Position numbers and translations under genes: made by a program | NCBI RefSeq assembly: GCF_937616625.2 | Contig: NC_065576.1 | Span: forward strand, 9,116,501 to 9,180,500 | Source of the DNA: Mercurialis annua | Lineage: Eukaryota; Streptophyta; Magnoliopsida; Malpighiales; Euphorbiaceae | Reading direction: 5' to 3' | Length of the DNA stretch: 64,000 nucleotides | The notes under the pieces: generated by a model | The model's database searches: none | Seen by the model: only the letters and a program-made list of their open reading frames with translations | What the model was told of the DNA's origin: nothing | Shown here: positions 48,633-59,833 of the stretch, in pieces | How the letters are laid out: each line of letters begins with the position of its first letter | How positions within the stretch are numbered: the first letter of the stretch is position 1

Positions 48633-48838
48633 TTGTTGGAATTTAGAAGGACTTAAACAAAGAAAACTATTTTTATTAGCACCAGAAAGTAATTTTTATA
48701 AACACTCTTGGACTCACTTATTCTCACACACACTCATATACAACACCTTGCACCCACTCACACTTTTCTCTCTTTCTCTTATGTGTACATATACATAATA
48801 TGAGAACCCATATATATAACACGCTAGGTCGAGTAACA
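48633..48838 (-). mobile_element. Copia element 2, truncated 5' LTR
   Basis: Starts TGTTGGAATTTAGAAGGACT next to the primer-binding site and matches the 45507 LTR until about 48833. There the similarity stops and a different LTR-like sequence begins. Confidence 0.75.
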
Positions 48839-49840
48839 CCCCTTATTTTTCCGTATAGTTCCGTTAAACTTATCTATCACTTTGGGGTTCGTTTGAGTGG
48901 TTCAGCCACTTAGAATCATGGTCTGAAGGTTCTAAACCTTTTTATATATATATTTTAAAGTGTCTTGGGTGTGGCCTCGGGGTTTGGAGCAGTCTCGATT
49001 ACATTTCAAAAAATGAATTATTTTCGGTTCCAGTAGCTTTTCGCAGGCGCGATCTTCTTGTGTCGCGGGCGCGACTTCTGTGTCGAGGGCATGACAAATG
49101 CGTAGCGGGCGGGACGCATAACTGTGCAGATCGTGTTTTTTCTATTTAAACTCCCTCATCTTAACCCTAATCACTTTCTAAACTTTCTAAAAACCTATTT
49201 TGGCTATGGCACTCAGATTATCATCTCCTATCAACTCCTTGGTCCCTTTTCATTTTAGGTAAGTCTTTTCATCTTTCCCTCATGGTTTAATTCATGGTTT
49301 AGCATTCCTAGCGTTTGTATATTCATCAGCTTTGGTATTTTGATCGATTGTAGGCTGATTTGGGTCACTCTATTTTATGGGTTTGCTTATAATTGTCTTA
49401 TCAAGAGGTGTGTGTCTCTCTTTTCTTGATTGGTTATGCTAGATTGGTGAGATTGTTGTTTTGCTTGAATACCTTGCGTGTTGTGGTTTTAATTTTTGTT
49501 TTACTATGTTAAATTTTTTAAAAATAATCATATTGTGTTGGATTTGGTTTGTTTATGTCACTTGTACATTCGGTGGATTGAGATAATTGGCTAAATGATT
49601 AGGGTTATTGAATTGTTGATGTTCTTGGCTTAAAAGTATGTTTTTGGGCATTAATATAAATCTGGAAATCTTAATGAGATAGGTAATAGGTTGCTAGTTA
49701 ATCAATGATACATTGGGATGCTTGATATCTTTGGCTAGTTAGGTATGCTAAGCTAAATTGTGGTTTCCTCGCTGTTTTGAGAACTTTGATACATGGCTGA
49801 AAAATGTCAATTGAAGGACCATTTTTATAAATCAAAACTT
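48834..49840 (+). mobile_element. LTR-like sequence, probably gypsy
   Basis: Begins TAACACCCCTTATTTTTCCG, like the TGTAACACCCC start of many plant gypsy LTRs. It contains a cluster of GGCGCGA/GTCGCG motifs at 49045-49110, comparable to the GC-rich clusters in the other LTRs. The right end is not recognised. No coding sequence is seen. Confidence 0.4.
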
Positions 49841-49868
49841 AGCTTAGTATACATGGGTGGAACCTTTT

Positions 49869-49971
49869 GAGGATGAACAATCGGTGTTCATTCTCAAAGA
49901 GGATGAACCCAGATGTTCATCCTCTTTGAGGATGAACTCCTTCGTCCGTTCATCCTCAAAAGAGGATGAAC
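49869..49971. repeat. Hairpin cluster of GAGGATGAAC motifs
   Basis: GAGGATGAAC or its complement occurs six times, once imperfectly. Two perfect hairpins result: 49915-49937 (GTTCATCCTC-TTT-GAGGATGAAC) and 49948-49971 (the same arms with a 4-base loop). It lies about 640 bp upstream of the second PLAT gene. Confidence 0.9.
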
Positions 49972-50329
49972 ATCATCTTCAAAGAGGTTGAAGAAAGAAA
50001 AATGGTAAAAAAAAAATATTTAATTTCTTTTATCTATTCATTTGATGTTTGAATTTTTAAAATAATAAAGATTATAATGAAAACTTAATATAATTAAATG
50101 TTAATTTGTAAAACAAATTAAATATAGGGGTTTTTTTAAAAAAAATTTATGTTATAAATGGAGAGTGATACTCACTTGAGAAAGTGAGACTGGGTCAGAG
50201 CTGAATAAAGGTCTTCTTGATGCGAGAACACAAATTTTGGGTTTGTTTGTACCAAAAGCGAAGAAAATGACTCATTTAATATTTCGTGCCAGGTTGAGGG
50301 GATGAATTGACCCTTTGCTCAAAAGACAA

Positions 50330-50615
50330 CTATACAAGGAAATGATTCCTTTAGATATGCCGATTATACCTTTTTAAAAAAAAACTCAATATTGCGTTAT
50401 TAAAATTTCAATCACATCTTCTTTTCTTTAATGATTTAGGCATACTTATTTTAATCCTTAACCTAACAAACTATTAAGTATAGACTAACAAACAATCATG
50501 ATTGATGTAAAAACCTTAAAAATAATAATAATGATTGAAGTGTATAATATTTAGTTTAGTCTATAAATTTGGATACCCATCAAAACATTTATTCAGTTCA
50601 AGCAAAGGAAAAGAG
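50330..50615 (+). promoter_or_regulatory. Promoter region, second PLAT gene
   Basis: Homologous to the upstream region of the first PLAT gene and to the relics at 26010/37275 and 60985-61640. Landmarks in order are AATGATTCCTTTA, GATTATAC, TTTAGGCATACTTATT, CAATCATGATTGATG, and the TATA box CTATAAATTTGG (50571-50582), 45 bp before the ATG. The duplicated motif around CATGATTGATG is a candidate regulatory element because it persists in every copy; its factor is unknown. Confidence 0.6.
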
Positions 50616-52703
50616 ATGGCAGCTGCTTCTTACACTCTCTTGTTTCTCCTCTTCCTCACTTTCTCCGGACTCGTCCTTTCTGTAAGTTCCCAACATTTTC
50701 AGAAATCATTTGAACTCTAAGCATCTATACAATTATAACTTTCTTTAAATATCGTTTAGTGTTGGCTTAATTACTTAAAAACCACCCACCTTAAACTTTT
50801 TTTTCGTTTATACCATGACTTAGGAAAAAATTCATTTATACCCTGACGTATATGTTTATTTTTCACCTCTACCCCGAGACACTAAATTAACCTTTTTTTA
50901 TTTAAAAAAAAATTAAAATGGTCCTTCATTTAGAGAAAAATTCATTTCTAATTAAACTCTAATTAGTTTAGGTTAAAAATGAAGAACTATTTTAAACTTT
51001 TTTCTTAATAAAAAGAGGTTAATTTAGTGCCTCGGGGTAGAGGTGAAACATAAATACATACGTCAGGGTATAAATGAATTTTTTCCTAGGTCAGGGTATA
51101 AACGAAAAAAAAGTTTAAGGTGAGTGGTTTTTAAATAATTAAGCCTTTAGTGTTTGATATTTTCCGTTTAAATATTTATGTTTTCGTGTTACATAGTTTC
51201 ACTCCTCCTTCCTAATTATAAAAAAAGTTTACTATTATATCTCTCATAAATTCAGATATTAATTTTTCCGGATCACTTAGCTTTCGTATTGTTTTATTTT
51301 GGTCAAAACCCTTACAGATTGTTTCAATTTCACGAACTTTTGTAGGTCATTGAATTTTTATTAAATGTGTTATTTTAAATGAGGCCACTTGTCAGAAATT
51401 GATGCCAAGGAATTATCTTGTTTCGTTTTGGTTACTAAAATTAGTACACTTTTTGAAATAAAATTTATAGTTTTATACCTTTTTAAAATATATCTATAGT
51501 TCGATGAATTTTTTAGAATTTATATCTTATAAAATGATTTATGTAGTAATTTCCCTCTTAATTTGTAAGTATGGACAATAAGCATATAAATTAACTATGT
51601 AGGCAAACCAATCATAAAATTTGTAATTATGGTCAATTATAACCCTATTTTTGCAATTTTTTCCATAAACTTTAAAGTTAACTACCTCCTCAATTGGCAA
51701 TTTGACCCCTAACTTGTATGCTAATATTTTATCAAAATTGGGTTGATTGACCATAACTATCAAATTTATAACTGACTTGCTAACAAAGTTAATTTTTGTG
51801 CTAATTGTCCATAACTTACAAGATAAATGGGCAAATTTCTGCTTAAGTTTGTCTAAAATATAAAAATAAGTTTCCAGCAGATTACCTTTCGGTGAAACAA
51901 AATAATAAATTTGGTAACAAAAAAAACATACTCCTAGTAACCATTTTGTAAGTAAGTGAAAGTTCAATGACCAATAAAATTCAATACCCGATGTTTAGTA
52001 ACCTCATGTTAACTTACATCATCGGGGAATAATAAAATTTGTTTCTGCACCAAAATGAAAGTTGAATTAAGAGAATATGCCACGAAGGTTCAATTTGACC
52101 TTAAATTCTTAAGGACTTCATGTTGCTATTAATTTTTAACTTCGGTGTCTAAATTAAAACAAATTATAGTTCCTTAACCAAACCGAAACAATATAAAATA
52201 TTAATGACTCCAATTATTTGATATCATTCTTTAAGCAACTTATATTCTTGCAGGAGACTTGTGTATATTCAATATCAATAAAGACCGGATCAAAAAGAGC
52301 GGCCGGAACGAATGCTAAGGTAAGCCTAAAACTATCGAACATGCAAGATTCCGCTATCAACATTCAAAACCTTGAGAAATATGGAATAATGGAGTCCGGC
52401 CATGACTACTTCGAAAACAATCAATTGGACTTTTTCAATTATGCAGGACGATGCCTTACCATTCCAGTCTGTTATATCAAATTGAGCCATGATAACGGTG
52501 GTTATAAGCCTGGCTGGTACGTTAACTATGTCGAAATCAAAACTGCCGGCGGAGCGATAACACCTACAATAAAACGCTTTGATGTCAATCAATGGCTCGC
52601 TGATGACGAGCCACCTTATCGGACATTTACTAGTAGAGATTTATGTGTTGGTAAAAAAAAAACTAGTGGAGGGATTGAGTCTGTTGTTAAAGATGCCATA
52701 TGA
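50616..52703 (+). CDS. PLAT/LH2 domain stress-type secreted protein (copy 2)
   Basis: A two-exon gene, 171 aa. Exon 1 (50616-50681) encodes the signal peptide MAAASYTLLFLLFLTFSGLV followed by LS. The GT-AG intron is 50682-52253 (1572 bp, phase 0, same position as in copy 1). Exon 2 (52254-52703) encodes one plant PLAT domain: YSISIKTGSKRAAGTNAKV, HDYFENNQLDFF, PVCYIKLSHDNGGYKPGW, YVNYVEI, KRFDVNQWLADDEPPY. The four cysteines of copy 1 are conserved. The intron is almost four times longer than in copy 1, mainly through a Mutator-like MITE (50764-51145) and a foldback (about 51540-51835). Role: a secretory or ER-associated PLAT protein, by homology probably stress-related. The frame is intact throughout. 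Confidence 0.9.
50764..51145. mobile_element. Mutator-like MITE in the PLAT copy 2 intron
   Basis: A 382-bp foldback with long inverted arms (GGCTTAATTACTTAAAAACC at the left, mirrored at the right, continuing through GGTATAAA(T/C)GAA segments). It is flanked by the perfect 9-bp duplication TTTAGTGTT (50755-50763 and 51146-51154), the length expected for Mutator-like elements. Confidence 0.93.
51540..51835. mobile_element. Diverged foldback in the PLAT copy 2 intron
   Basis: Imperfect inverted arms (GTAAGTATGGACAATAAGCA at the left; TGCTAATTGTCCATAACTTAC at the right, one base shorter in its matching core). Related in wording to the foldback at 45230-45500. No clean target duplication was found. 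Confidence 0.55.
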
Positions 52704-53014
52704 GTTTCCTTTCTATATTTATGCTTATGCTGTTTACGTCTTATTGAATAAATTGTAACAAATGCACCTAGTGATGTTTTTGTAAAAAAATTCCAGTCAA
52801 AAAATTTGGAACTTGTTTTATATGATTGTTCTACTTAAAACAACCACTCTTTGGACTTAAATTTTAATTTGCCTCATAGCTTACCGAATGAAGCTCCAAT
52901 GCCAAATACTTTCCAACACCATGTAACAAAGTATCATTTCAAGACCCTAATATTGTAAAATCTATTTAATGAACTCAATTAATCATGTAACAGAAAATAA
53001 CTGTATTTCTTTTA
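52704..53014. other. 3' flank of PLAT copy 2
   Basis: Likely 3' UTR and downstream DNA. A polyadenylation-like AATAAATTG lies at about 52746. No further gene. Confidence 0.45.
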
Positions 53015-53859
53015 GGCCTAATGGTAAAAAAACCCAAACCTTTGCAACTTGTTGCAATTATATCCAAATCTTTTAATTTTTGCAATAATATCCAAATTGC
53101 ATTTTTTTGTTGCAATAATATCCAAATTGCATTTTTTTGTAGCAATAATAGTCAAATTAATGGCTAAACTTGTTGTTTTCAATTAAGATATTAGGCTATT
53201 ATTATGTTTTGATGTATAATAATATAATAAAAGTCCCAAAAAATGGCAAAAAACTCAAAAAAAAAAAGGCTTAAGGTCTAAAAAACTACCGACCTTTCAA
53301 ATCTTTTTCAATAGCACCCTCACTTTGTAATTTTTTCAATAGCACCCTATTTTGTATTTTTGGCTTTCAATAGCACTCTATATTAAAAAAATTAGATGAT
53401 TTGATTATTATAAGGAAATTTTTTTTCAAAAAACTAAATTTACAGGTGAAATCATACTTTTTTCTACTTGGACACTTTTAAACAAGTTCTTTAACTTAAA
53501 AAAAATTCAAATACATCCTCGATAAATGAGTTTAATTTGATGATTTATGGTGCTATTGAAAGTCAAAAATACAAAATAGGGTAAAATTGACTGTTTTACA
53601 AGGTCGGGGTGCTATTGAAAGCCAAAAATACGAAATAGGGTGCTATTGAAGAAATTACAAGGTGAGGGTGCAATTGAAAAAAAATTAAAAGGTGGGTAGT
53701 TTTTCAGACCTTAAGCCAAAAAAAAAAATCACATAAAAAGTGCAATTTGGATATTATTGCAACAAAATAATGCAATTTGGATATTATTATAAAAATTAAA
53801 AGGTTTGGATATAATTGCAACAAGTCGTAAAGGTTTGGTTTTTTTTTTGCCATTAAGCC
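53015..53859. mobile_element. Mutator-like foldback MITE (outer)
   Basis: 845 bp with inverted arms beginning GGCCTAATGGTAAAAAAACC and ending in CCATTAAGCC, followed inward by repeated TGCAATAATATCCAAATTGC units in inverted pairs. It is flanked by the perfect 9-bp duplication TTTCTTTTA (53006-53014 and 53860-53868). A second foldback is nested inside. Confidence 0.92.
53268..53717. mobile_element. Mutator-like foldback MITE (nested, inner)
   Basis: 450 bp with inverted ends GGCTTAAGGTCTAAAAAACT and its complement AGTTTTTCAGACCTTAAGCC (one mismatch). Inner inverted units carry AATAGCACCCT/AGGGTGCTATT. It sits in an A-rich part of the outer element. The flanking 9 bases are A on both sides, consistent with but not proof of a 9-bp duplication. 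Confidence 0.82.
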
Positions 53860-53879
53860 TTTCTTTTATTAATACAAGC

Positions 53880-55560
53880 ACATTAGAGTTTTTGTTTTGG
53901 GATAAATGATGGACAAATTAGCTCATTCACAAAAAGTGAATGGGGAAAGGCCGAAAAGAATTAAAAACAACTAGATGGTTTACAAAAATAAGAAAAATTC
54001 ATATAAACATCATTGTCCGACTATGGAAACCCCTTGTTGTGAATTCTATAAAACTCATCGTCTTACAAGCGCAACCATGAACGGAAGAAATAGTATCCGC
54101 CGTCTCGTTTTAAAAAATTCTTTTATTTCTAACTATCCATAAATTTTAAAAGAGAAAAAACCAAATAAGCTTCAACAAATTTTTGTATTTATTATCCACA
54201 AGATAGGACCACTGAATAAAAAAAATCTTTCAAGCAAAGAACTACCCATTGAATGTAGCAAAAGTACGATATCAAGGACCAAGAACGCTAAACAAATTGA
54301 CAATGGAGAATAATATGCATTCCCGATTTTTTTTTCTGAACATAGAGCAAAGTGACTGATTTTATTGGAATAAGCCTCTCCTCATTAATTAAAGTAGTTG
54401 TGGAGGATATTCTTTCTCTAGCAAGAAGCCACGCAAAAAATTGAATACGTGGAGGAATCTTCATCTTCCAAATTGAATAAGTAAGGCCCGACTGCACTGC
54501 CGACGGACATGCTGAAGACTGCAAAAAGTCGCCGGTCTGTAGTGGAAATCCCCCATTTAGCTGCATTTATCTGGTGTATTTCTTAGGTTAACGTTGGTCA
54601 ACAAGCTGAACCAGAGAACAGAACTGATGATGTTTGGCACTTTGCAAACGACGGTTCCAAGAAAATATGTCGGTGCTGAAGTTGTTTTCATCGAATAAGT
54701 TATTTATCATTGCTTTTCTCCTTCTGGAAATTATGTACAAGCAGCCAAATCTGTTCTGTAAGGTCTCACCAGATGCTAAACATCGTGATTGAATCCCCTC
54801 AAGTTTAAAATTTCCTCCATTTTCTTGAGGTCCATTTAGATGAATGACACATAAGCAAAATGATAAAAAGATTATTGAATTAAAAATCACTTTGCTAATG
54901 TGTCATCCTTCTAAGTATATATGAAGAAAATGGAGGGAATTTGGAATTGAAGGGAGTCATTCCCCAAACATTCCTCCAAAATCGAATCTTTATTCCATTC
55001 CCCAATCTCATAGAAAGATAGTTTTCAAAAAAAAACCTCCAAACATGCGAAAAATTATTACACGCTACCTTTGCGCCATGTCATTCGTATAACAAATCAA
55101 TAATGCGTTAGTCATGTGGAAAAATAAATAATAAAAAATTAAGTAATAAATAAAATATTCCCTATCGCAAATTTTCATTGGCTTGTTGTAAATATGACAT
55201 GCCACAAACAATGCATGAGATAAACACTCCAAACACGCTCGTTCTTGATACAACAAGCTAGGACACGTGTCCATATGTGAGAAAAATTCAAAGCTTTTAG
55301 ATAATCTAAAACAAACCAAGAAACCTTTTCGGAGCTATTAAAATTCTTATTCACGAATGAATTGAGAAAGCCAACAGAAAGATTCGATTCTAACTTCGTC
55401 ACATGGAACATAAAGTTGTCATTCAAGAATTTCCAAATCCCCTAAGGAGCAAATTTTTATTTTTCTTTCTCAAAGTGGTGATATTAAGACCTTCCAACAA
55501 ATACGGAAGGCAAATGTCATTCCATGAAACCTTGGTGAAACCCCGATTCTTAACTGATAC
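53880..55560 (-). pseudogene. LINE 4: 5'-truncated L1-type relic
   Basis: Minus strand, same family as LINE 3. The 3' end near 53885 shares the GGTAAATGAT...AATTAGC stretch. The zf-RVT is at 54288-54566 (KMKIPPRIQFFAWLLARERI) with its Cys positions degraded. The segment before it (NLFDENNFSTDIFSWNR) is at 54588-54720. Thumb-region relics extend to about 55550. A small foldback sits at about 54795-54955. Stops and frame changes are frequent. Its 5' limit abuts a PLAT exon-2 fragment. Confidence 0.75.
54795..54956. mobile_element. Small foldback element in LINE 4
   Basis: Inverted arms: TCCTCCATTTTCTTGAGG against GAAGAAAATGGAGGGA, and inside them ATGACACATAAGCAAA against TTTGCTAATGTGTCAT. The outer ends (CCCCTC and AGGGAG) are imperfect. 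No clear target duplication. The class is unknown. Confidence 0.55.
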
Positions 55561-55565
55561 GGCTA

Positions 55566-55760
55566 ATAATAATATTTGGACCTTTTCGGTTATGTAGGAC
55601 CATGCTTGACCATTTTAGTCGGTTATATCAAATTGAGCCATGATGATAGTGGTCATAAGTCTGGCTGGTACGCTAACTATGTTAGAATCAATAATGACGA
55701 CCGTTTTGTAACCCCTAAAAAGAAATGTTTTGACATGGCTTGCTTTTTGTTAGACCATGT
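55566..55760 (+). pseudogene. PLAT exon 2 fragment
   Basis: Matches the middle of PLAT exon 2: DLFGYVGPCLTILVGYIKL, then SHDDSGHKSGWYANYVRI and KKKCFDMACFL. The second core cysteine is lost (PVC becomes LVG). The 5' half of the exon is missing where LINE 4 ends, and the match stops before the conserved C-terminus. There is no signal peptide or intron. It is a relic of a third cluster member. Confidence 0.85.
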
Positions 55761-56569
55761 GTGTCTTTTATCTAATGTTTTTGAAACCGGACCGGCCGAT
55801 CGAATTGGATTAATCAGGAACCTGTCACTTGTTCGGTCCGGTTAGATATTAGTGTCAAACTATATAAAAATCGGTGAAAAACCTCATCAAACCGGAAAAA
55901 TCCTGTTTTCGCCCGAAATCGGACAAACCCGGTTTTTCAAAAAAAATGGTCAAAATTTCATTTCTTTGCCAAAGAGGATATTTATGTGGTCCCTTATAAA
56001 TGTGTCAACCTTCCATGTGTCATTATTTTTTCTCCCTTATACAACCACTCATTTTTTTGTCTTTCATGCATCAAATTTTTCTTTCTTTTTATATTAATAT
56101 TTGTTTTCTCTCATATATATTATCTTTTTTTACAACACACATTAATTTTTCTATATATTTTTAAAAAAATATATTACAGTTATATTGCACGCAAACAGAA
56201 TTTATAAATTATTTTTTTATTTAAATATGTTCCATTTTTTCTATTGATTAATCTTGTCTATTTAATATAACAATTATTATTTATAAAAATTAAAAATTAT
56301 GGTTTTTGTTCTCGTACAATATAATAATTTTATATACACCTAAATGTTGATCAATTATAATTGTATTTTGCACATTTAGTAATTAGTTTTATTTAAAAAT
56401 ACTGTCAAATTTTTTATTTATAAACTTTGATTGTATAATTTTAATTTAATTACAGTTATAATGAAAATGAATTTTTTTCTCAACTAGAGTAATTATTATA
56501 TATATATTCTTAGGATAAAGCATCAGTTGGACCAAACTAACATTTATAAAGCATCAGTTGGACCAATCC
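55761..56569. other. AT-rich spacer, no gene seen
   Basis: A GGACCGG/CCGGTCC-rich patch (55795-55935) of the type common in dispersed plant repeats, followed by strongly AT-rich DNA. A roughly 30-bp direct duplication of AAAGCATCAGTTGGACCAA lies at about 56518-56567. The open frames are unremarkable. Confidence 0.5.
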
Positions 56570-58815
56570 GACAAAACATAAGTCAGAAATATAAAGATAA
56601 CATACTAACTGCTACTACTACGGTTTAAGAGTTTAAATAGTTTTGACCATCTTTATTAAATGAAAGGTAGACCTCCAAGAACAATGAAAACATGAGATTA
56701 ATCAGGTGTACTCAAAAATCATAAACTTGAAAAATGGGTAAACAACGGGTGTAATATATACTGAGATGAGTTCATACATACTATTTACATTTATCAAGTG
56801 GAAAACCTTTAAAACATTTATAAAGCATTTTTTGATTACGGATAAGTATTGATACCCTATCCAAATGTAGCTAAATCCAATTGTCGTGCCGGTGAGACTT
56901 ACCTCCATACCTATCCCAACTATCACTTAACCAAAGTCACGTGAGTCCCAGGAGCCAAATCGTTCACTAGTGCCCTCACTAAGGCGAGTCGTATCTCAAA
57001 CCACCCAGAGTATATACCGGTGCATACGCAGTCTCAATGATGCCCATCGAGTAGCCCGTTTCAATCCAGATCTATAATGAATTCAAAAACATTTCGAAAG
57101 CTGCGTATACATAATCTATATCAAAATATACAATTTACTTTATAAAGCGGGAAATAGTGAATATAAACTCACTGCTTGCAAATTCCCAAGTAGCCTGGCA
57201 AGCAGCTAGACCTAGTTCGACTCTGAAGCACAAGCAATCGACGTGTCTAAGAAACAAAGCATAAACTATAATTAAAATCAACCCCTAACTCTAAGGAGTA
57301 CTAGACAACACATAGGATTAGCACAAACACAACAAGCCAAGAATAAGCCAACATAGAGTAATCATATTACGAAAGCCAAGTCAAATTGAGTTCCCACTTT
57401 GAAAACATAATCCGAAAAACATTTCAAATAACTTTATTAAAACATTGCAACAAAGTTAAAATTGAAAGTGGTGTGTTAGCCGAGTTATCCAAACTAGCAA
57501 GCTTATTCTCACATGTCGGACGACCCAAATATAACCCGACCCAATGTTTCATCAAAGTATAAACTAAATTTTAAAATTCGGACAGTCATTGTATAATTAA
57601 AGCATCAGTTTGAAAACAAGGGAATTCAATAACAACTCATCCGATCAATACTAACAACGTGCTCAAAGTAGGCTAACTCAAGCCATACATCACGTTAGCA
57701 TGCGTACTACTCAAGTTATAAGTCAAACATGTCCCAACTAGCAACAACCAATTTATAACATGCTAACAATCAAACAACCATGTCACAACATTAATTGTAT
57801 ATCTTGAATCCTACCAACATGAATCAAATACTAAAAATAATAAACGATATCAACATGTCGAAACATGTATGGGCAGTAACTAGGTGATCAAAACAGATGT
57901 AATGACATCACTGCACAATTTCGGATCTCAATCCACAAATCCAACATTTGATTAAACAATCACGTGAACAAGAATGGTATCAACTCTAACTTGTTACAAC
58001 AACCCTAAGACATGTATATACATTAACATAACTATTCAAGACAGATGGTACCAATCTAATACGCACAATTGAATCCAAAACAACCAAAGCATTATTTGAT
58101 TCAATAATCAACACAACCATTCTCAAATATGTTAGATATATCCTAGAACATGTATATTCAAATCTAAACATATCAAAACAGTGGCTAATTCCATAGAAAC
58201 AATTATACAAAATTAACATCAAAATCACATACAATTGATTCGAAATAAACCAAAGATAATGAGAATCATTACCACACAAACCACAAGACAATGATTTCAA
58301 GATTTGGTGAGTCACTCCCACTCTACAACACTAGAATACAAAAAAAATGAGCCATGAAATGAACCAAACATTAAACAAATGAATAAGCGGTGAAAGGAAT
58401 GCGTAACTCACTTATTGGATGCCAATAACATGAGAGATAAGTGAAAAACGATGAAAACCGAGTATATAGCCGCTCTAGTGTTTTAAGAAATGAAATAAAA
58501 CTGTTTGTGTGTGAGCTTAGGGGTCTATTAATAGGCTACGTCATAAAAATGACAAGTAAAGCACGATATGAGGCGTGTTGGACCCATCACGCCTTACCAT
58601 AAGGCACAATAAAAACCACAGGCACGGCGAGATGGCTCCATCGCACCTCATCTATACATGGCCTAAAAAGTTTAAAACTTGGCACATGGCCCACAGGCGA
58701 TGACGGACCAAAACCCAAAGTTGAAAAAAGTCAAACCACGCGATCAAATCATGAAAACGACCAAAAATGTCGGAACGTTCACCGAAAACCAACCGGAAAA
58801 GTACGGGGTACTACA
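56570..58815 (-). mobile_element. Chromovirus 3' LTR, end-truncated
   Basis: Similar over most of its length to the LTR at 30381 (for example ATACTGAGATGAGTTCATAC, ATTTATCAAGTGGAAAACC, AACTCACTGCTTGCAAAT). It ends GGGGTACTACA at 58815, the expected boundary with internal DNA. The left (LTR 3') end is missing. It is followed on the right by integrase/chromodomain sequence in the same minus orientation, so it is a 3' LTR. Confidence 0.8.
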
Positions 58816-58953
58816 TTCTCCTCAACTTAAAAACAAAACCGTTCTCCATTTTAACACAAAGCGTCTCAAGTAAAAAAAACATAGTGCGCACATAACACAC
58901 ATAAAACACGTAAACAATAAACCTAATGTACTTCAAGGAAAAAGAAAAGGATA

Positions 58954-59196
58954 TCATTTCCGCATATCGGACTCCGCCTCCCAAGTGCACTCCTCAACTG
59001 AATGATTAAGCCAAAAAATTTTAACCATCAAAATTTCCTTGTTCCGTAACTTACGCACTTTCATATCAACAATCTCAACTGGTTGTTCCTCATATGATAA
59101 CTCTTGGTCAATCTCAACGCTCTGGAATATAATCACAAGAGAGGGATATGAAATGCACTTCCGCAATATAGAAACATGAAATACTGGATGAACCAA
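58954..59196 (-). pseudogene. Chromovirus integrase C-terminus/chromodomain fragment
   Basis: 80 residues on the minus strand: VHPVFHVSILRKCISYPS, then LSYEEQPVEIVDMKVRKLRN, then VKIFWLNHSVEECTWEAESD. This is the end of a Tekay/Del-type chromovirus polyprotein, where the chromodomain guides integration through histone marks. The frame stops just after the conserved WE motif. Only this end of pol is present; upstream DNA is unrelated. Confidence 0.88.
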
Positions 59197-59299
59197 CTAT
59201 ATATCTGGTGGCTAAACCAATTGTATGTTTGGACAAGGCAATGCTTAATTGAGTTATCGCATAGTAAGACCTTGGTTTCTATCGTTTATGCATTAGATT

Positions 59300-59480
59300 T
59301 TTTAAAAAATTGTTTTCGACGTTTATAACTTATCGTTTTTACAAAGTTTTTCCAAAAACGATTTATATGTAAATTTACATGATTGATTCGCAAAACGTTT
59401 TTAGGCTTGCTACGGGTTCCGGAGCAACCACTCCTGTTCCCTGCAGCTGGTCGCGGCCCTCGATTTTTGGTCGTGACCTC
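59300..59480 (+). mobile_element. Chromovirus LTR end fragment
   Basis: AGGCTTGCTACGGGTTCCGG followed by GGTCGTGAC is the complement of the start of the LTR at 30381 (GTCACGACC...CCGTAGCAAGCCT). It is therefore a plus-orientation LTR end, opposite to the neighbouring 3' LTR. Confidence 0.65.
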
Positions 59481-59739
59481 GAAAGTCTTGTTTTCTAAAA
59501 GCATGTAAAGAGTGTTTTGAACTCTACAGTTCCGCAATAGTCTATTGTGGTATTATTGTAAACAACTCCATATAAGAATTCATGTATTTCTTTTACTCTC
59601 ATATTTATATGAAACAAAATGCATGTTCAACAAAAAAGCTATGTAATTTGAAATTGATGAAACTGTAAAAGGTGTTAAAGTCTCATAGGATTAGTGAGTG
59701 CTTATGAGAGTGCACGTCATAAATAAAAAGTAATGATAA

Positions 59740-59823
59740 AGTTTAAAGTTTATTACGGGTTTCAGAACTATCACTCTCATCCCCTAACAGCATTCTCGAT
59801 GCATGAAATCGAGTCGTAACATC
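59740..59823 (+). mobile_element. Second chromovirus LTR end fragment
   Basis: ATTACGGGTTTCAGAACTAT ... GAGTCGTAACA repeats the layout of the fragment at 59300-59480 with greater divergence. Confidence 0.5.
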
Positions 59824-59833
59824 ATATAAATAA

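Noticed and set aside
57986..58321. 111-codon minus-strand open frame
   Set aside because: Lies inside a chromovirus LTR, has no recognisable domain and is not kept in the related LTRs.
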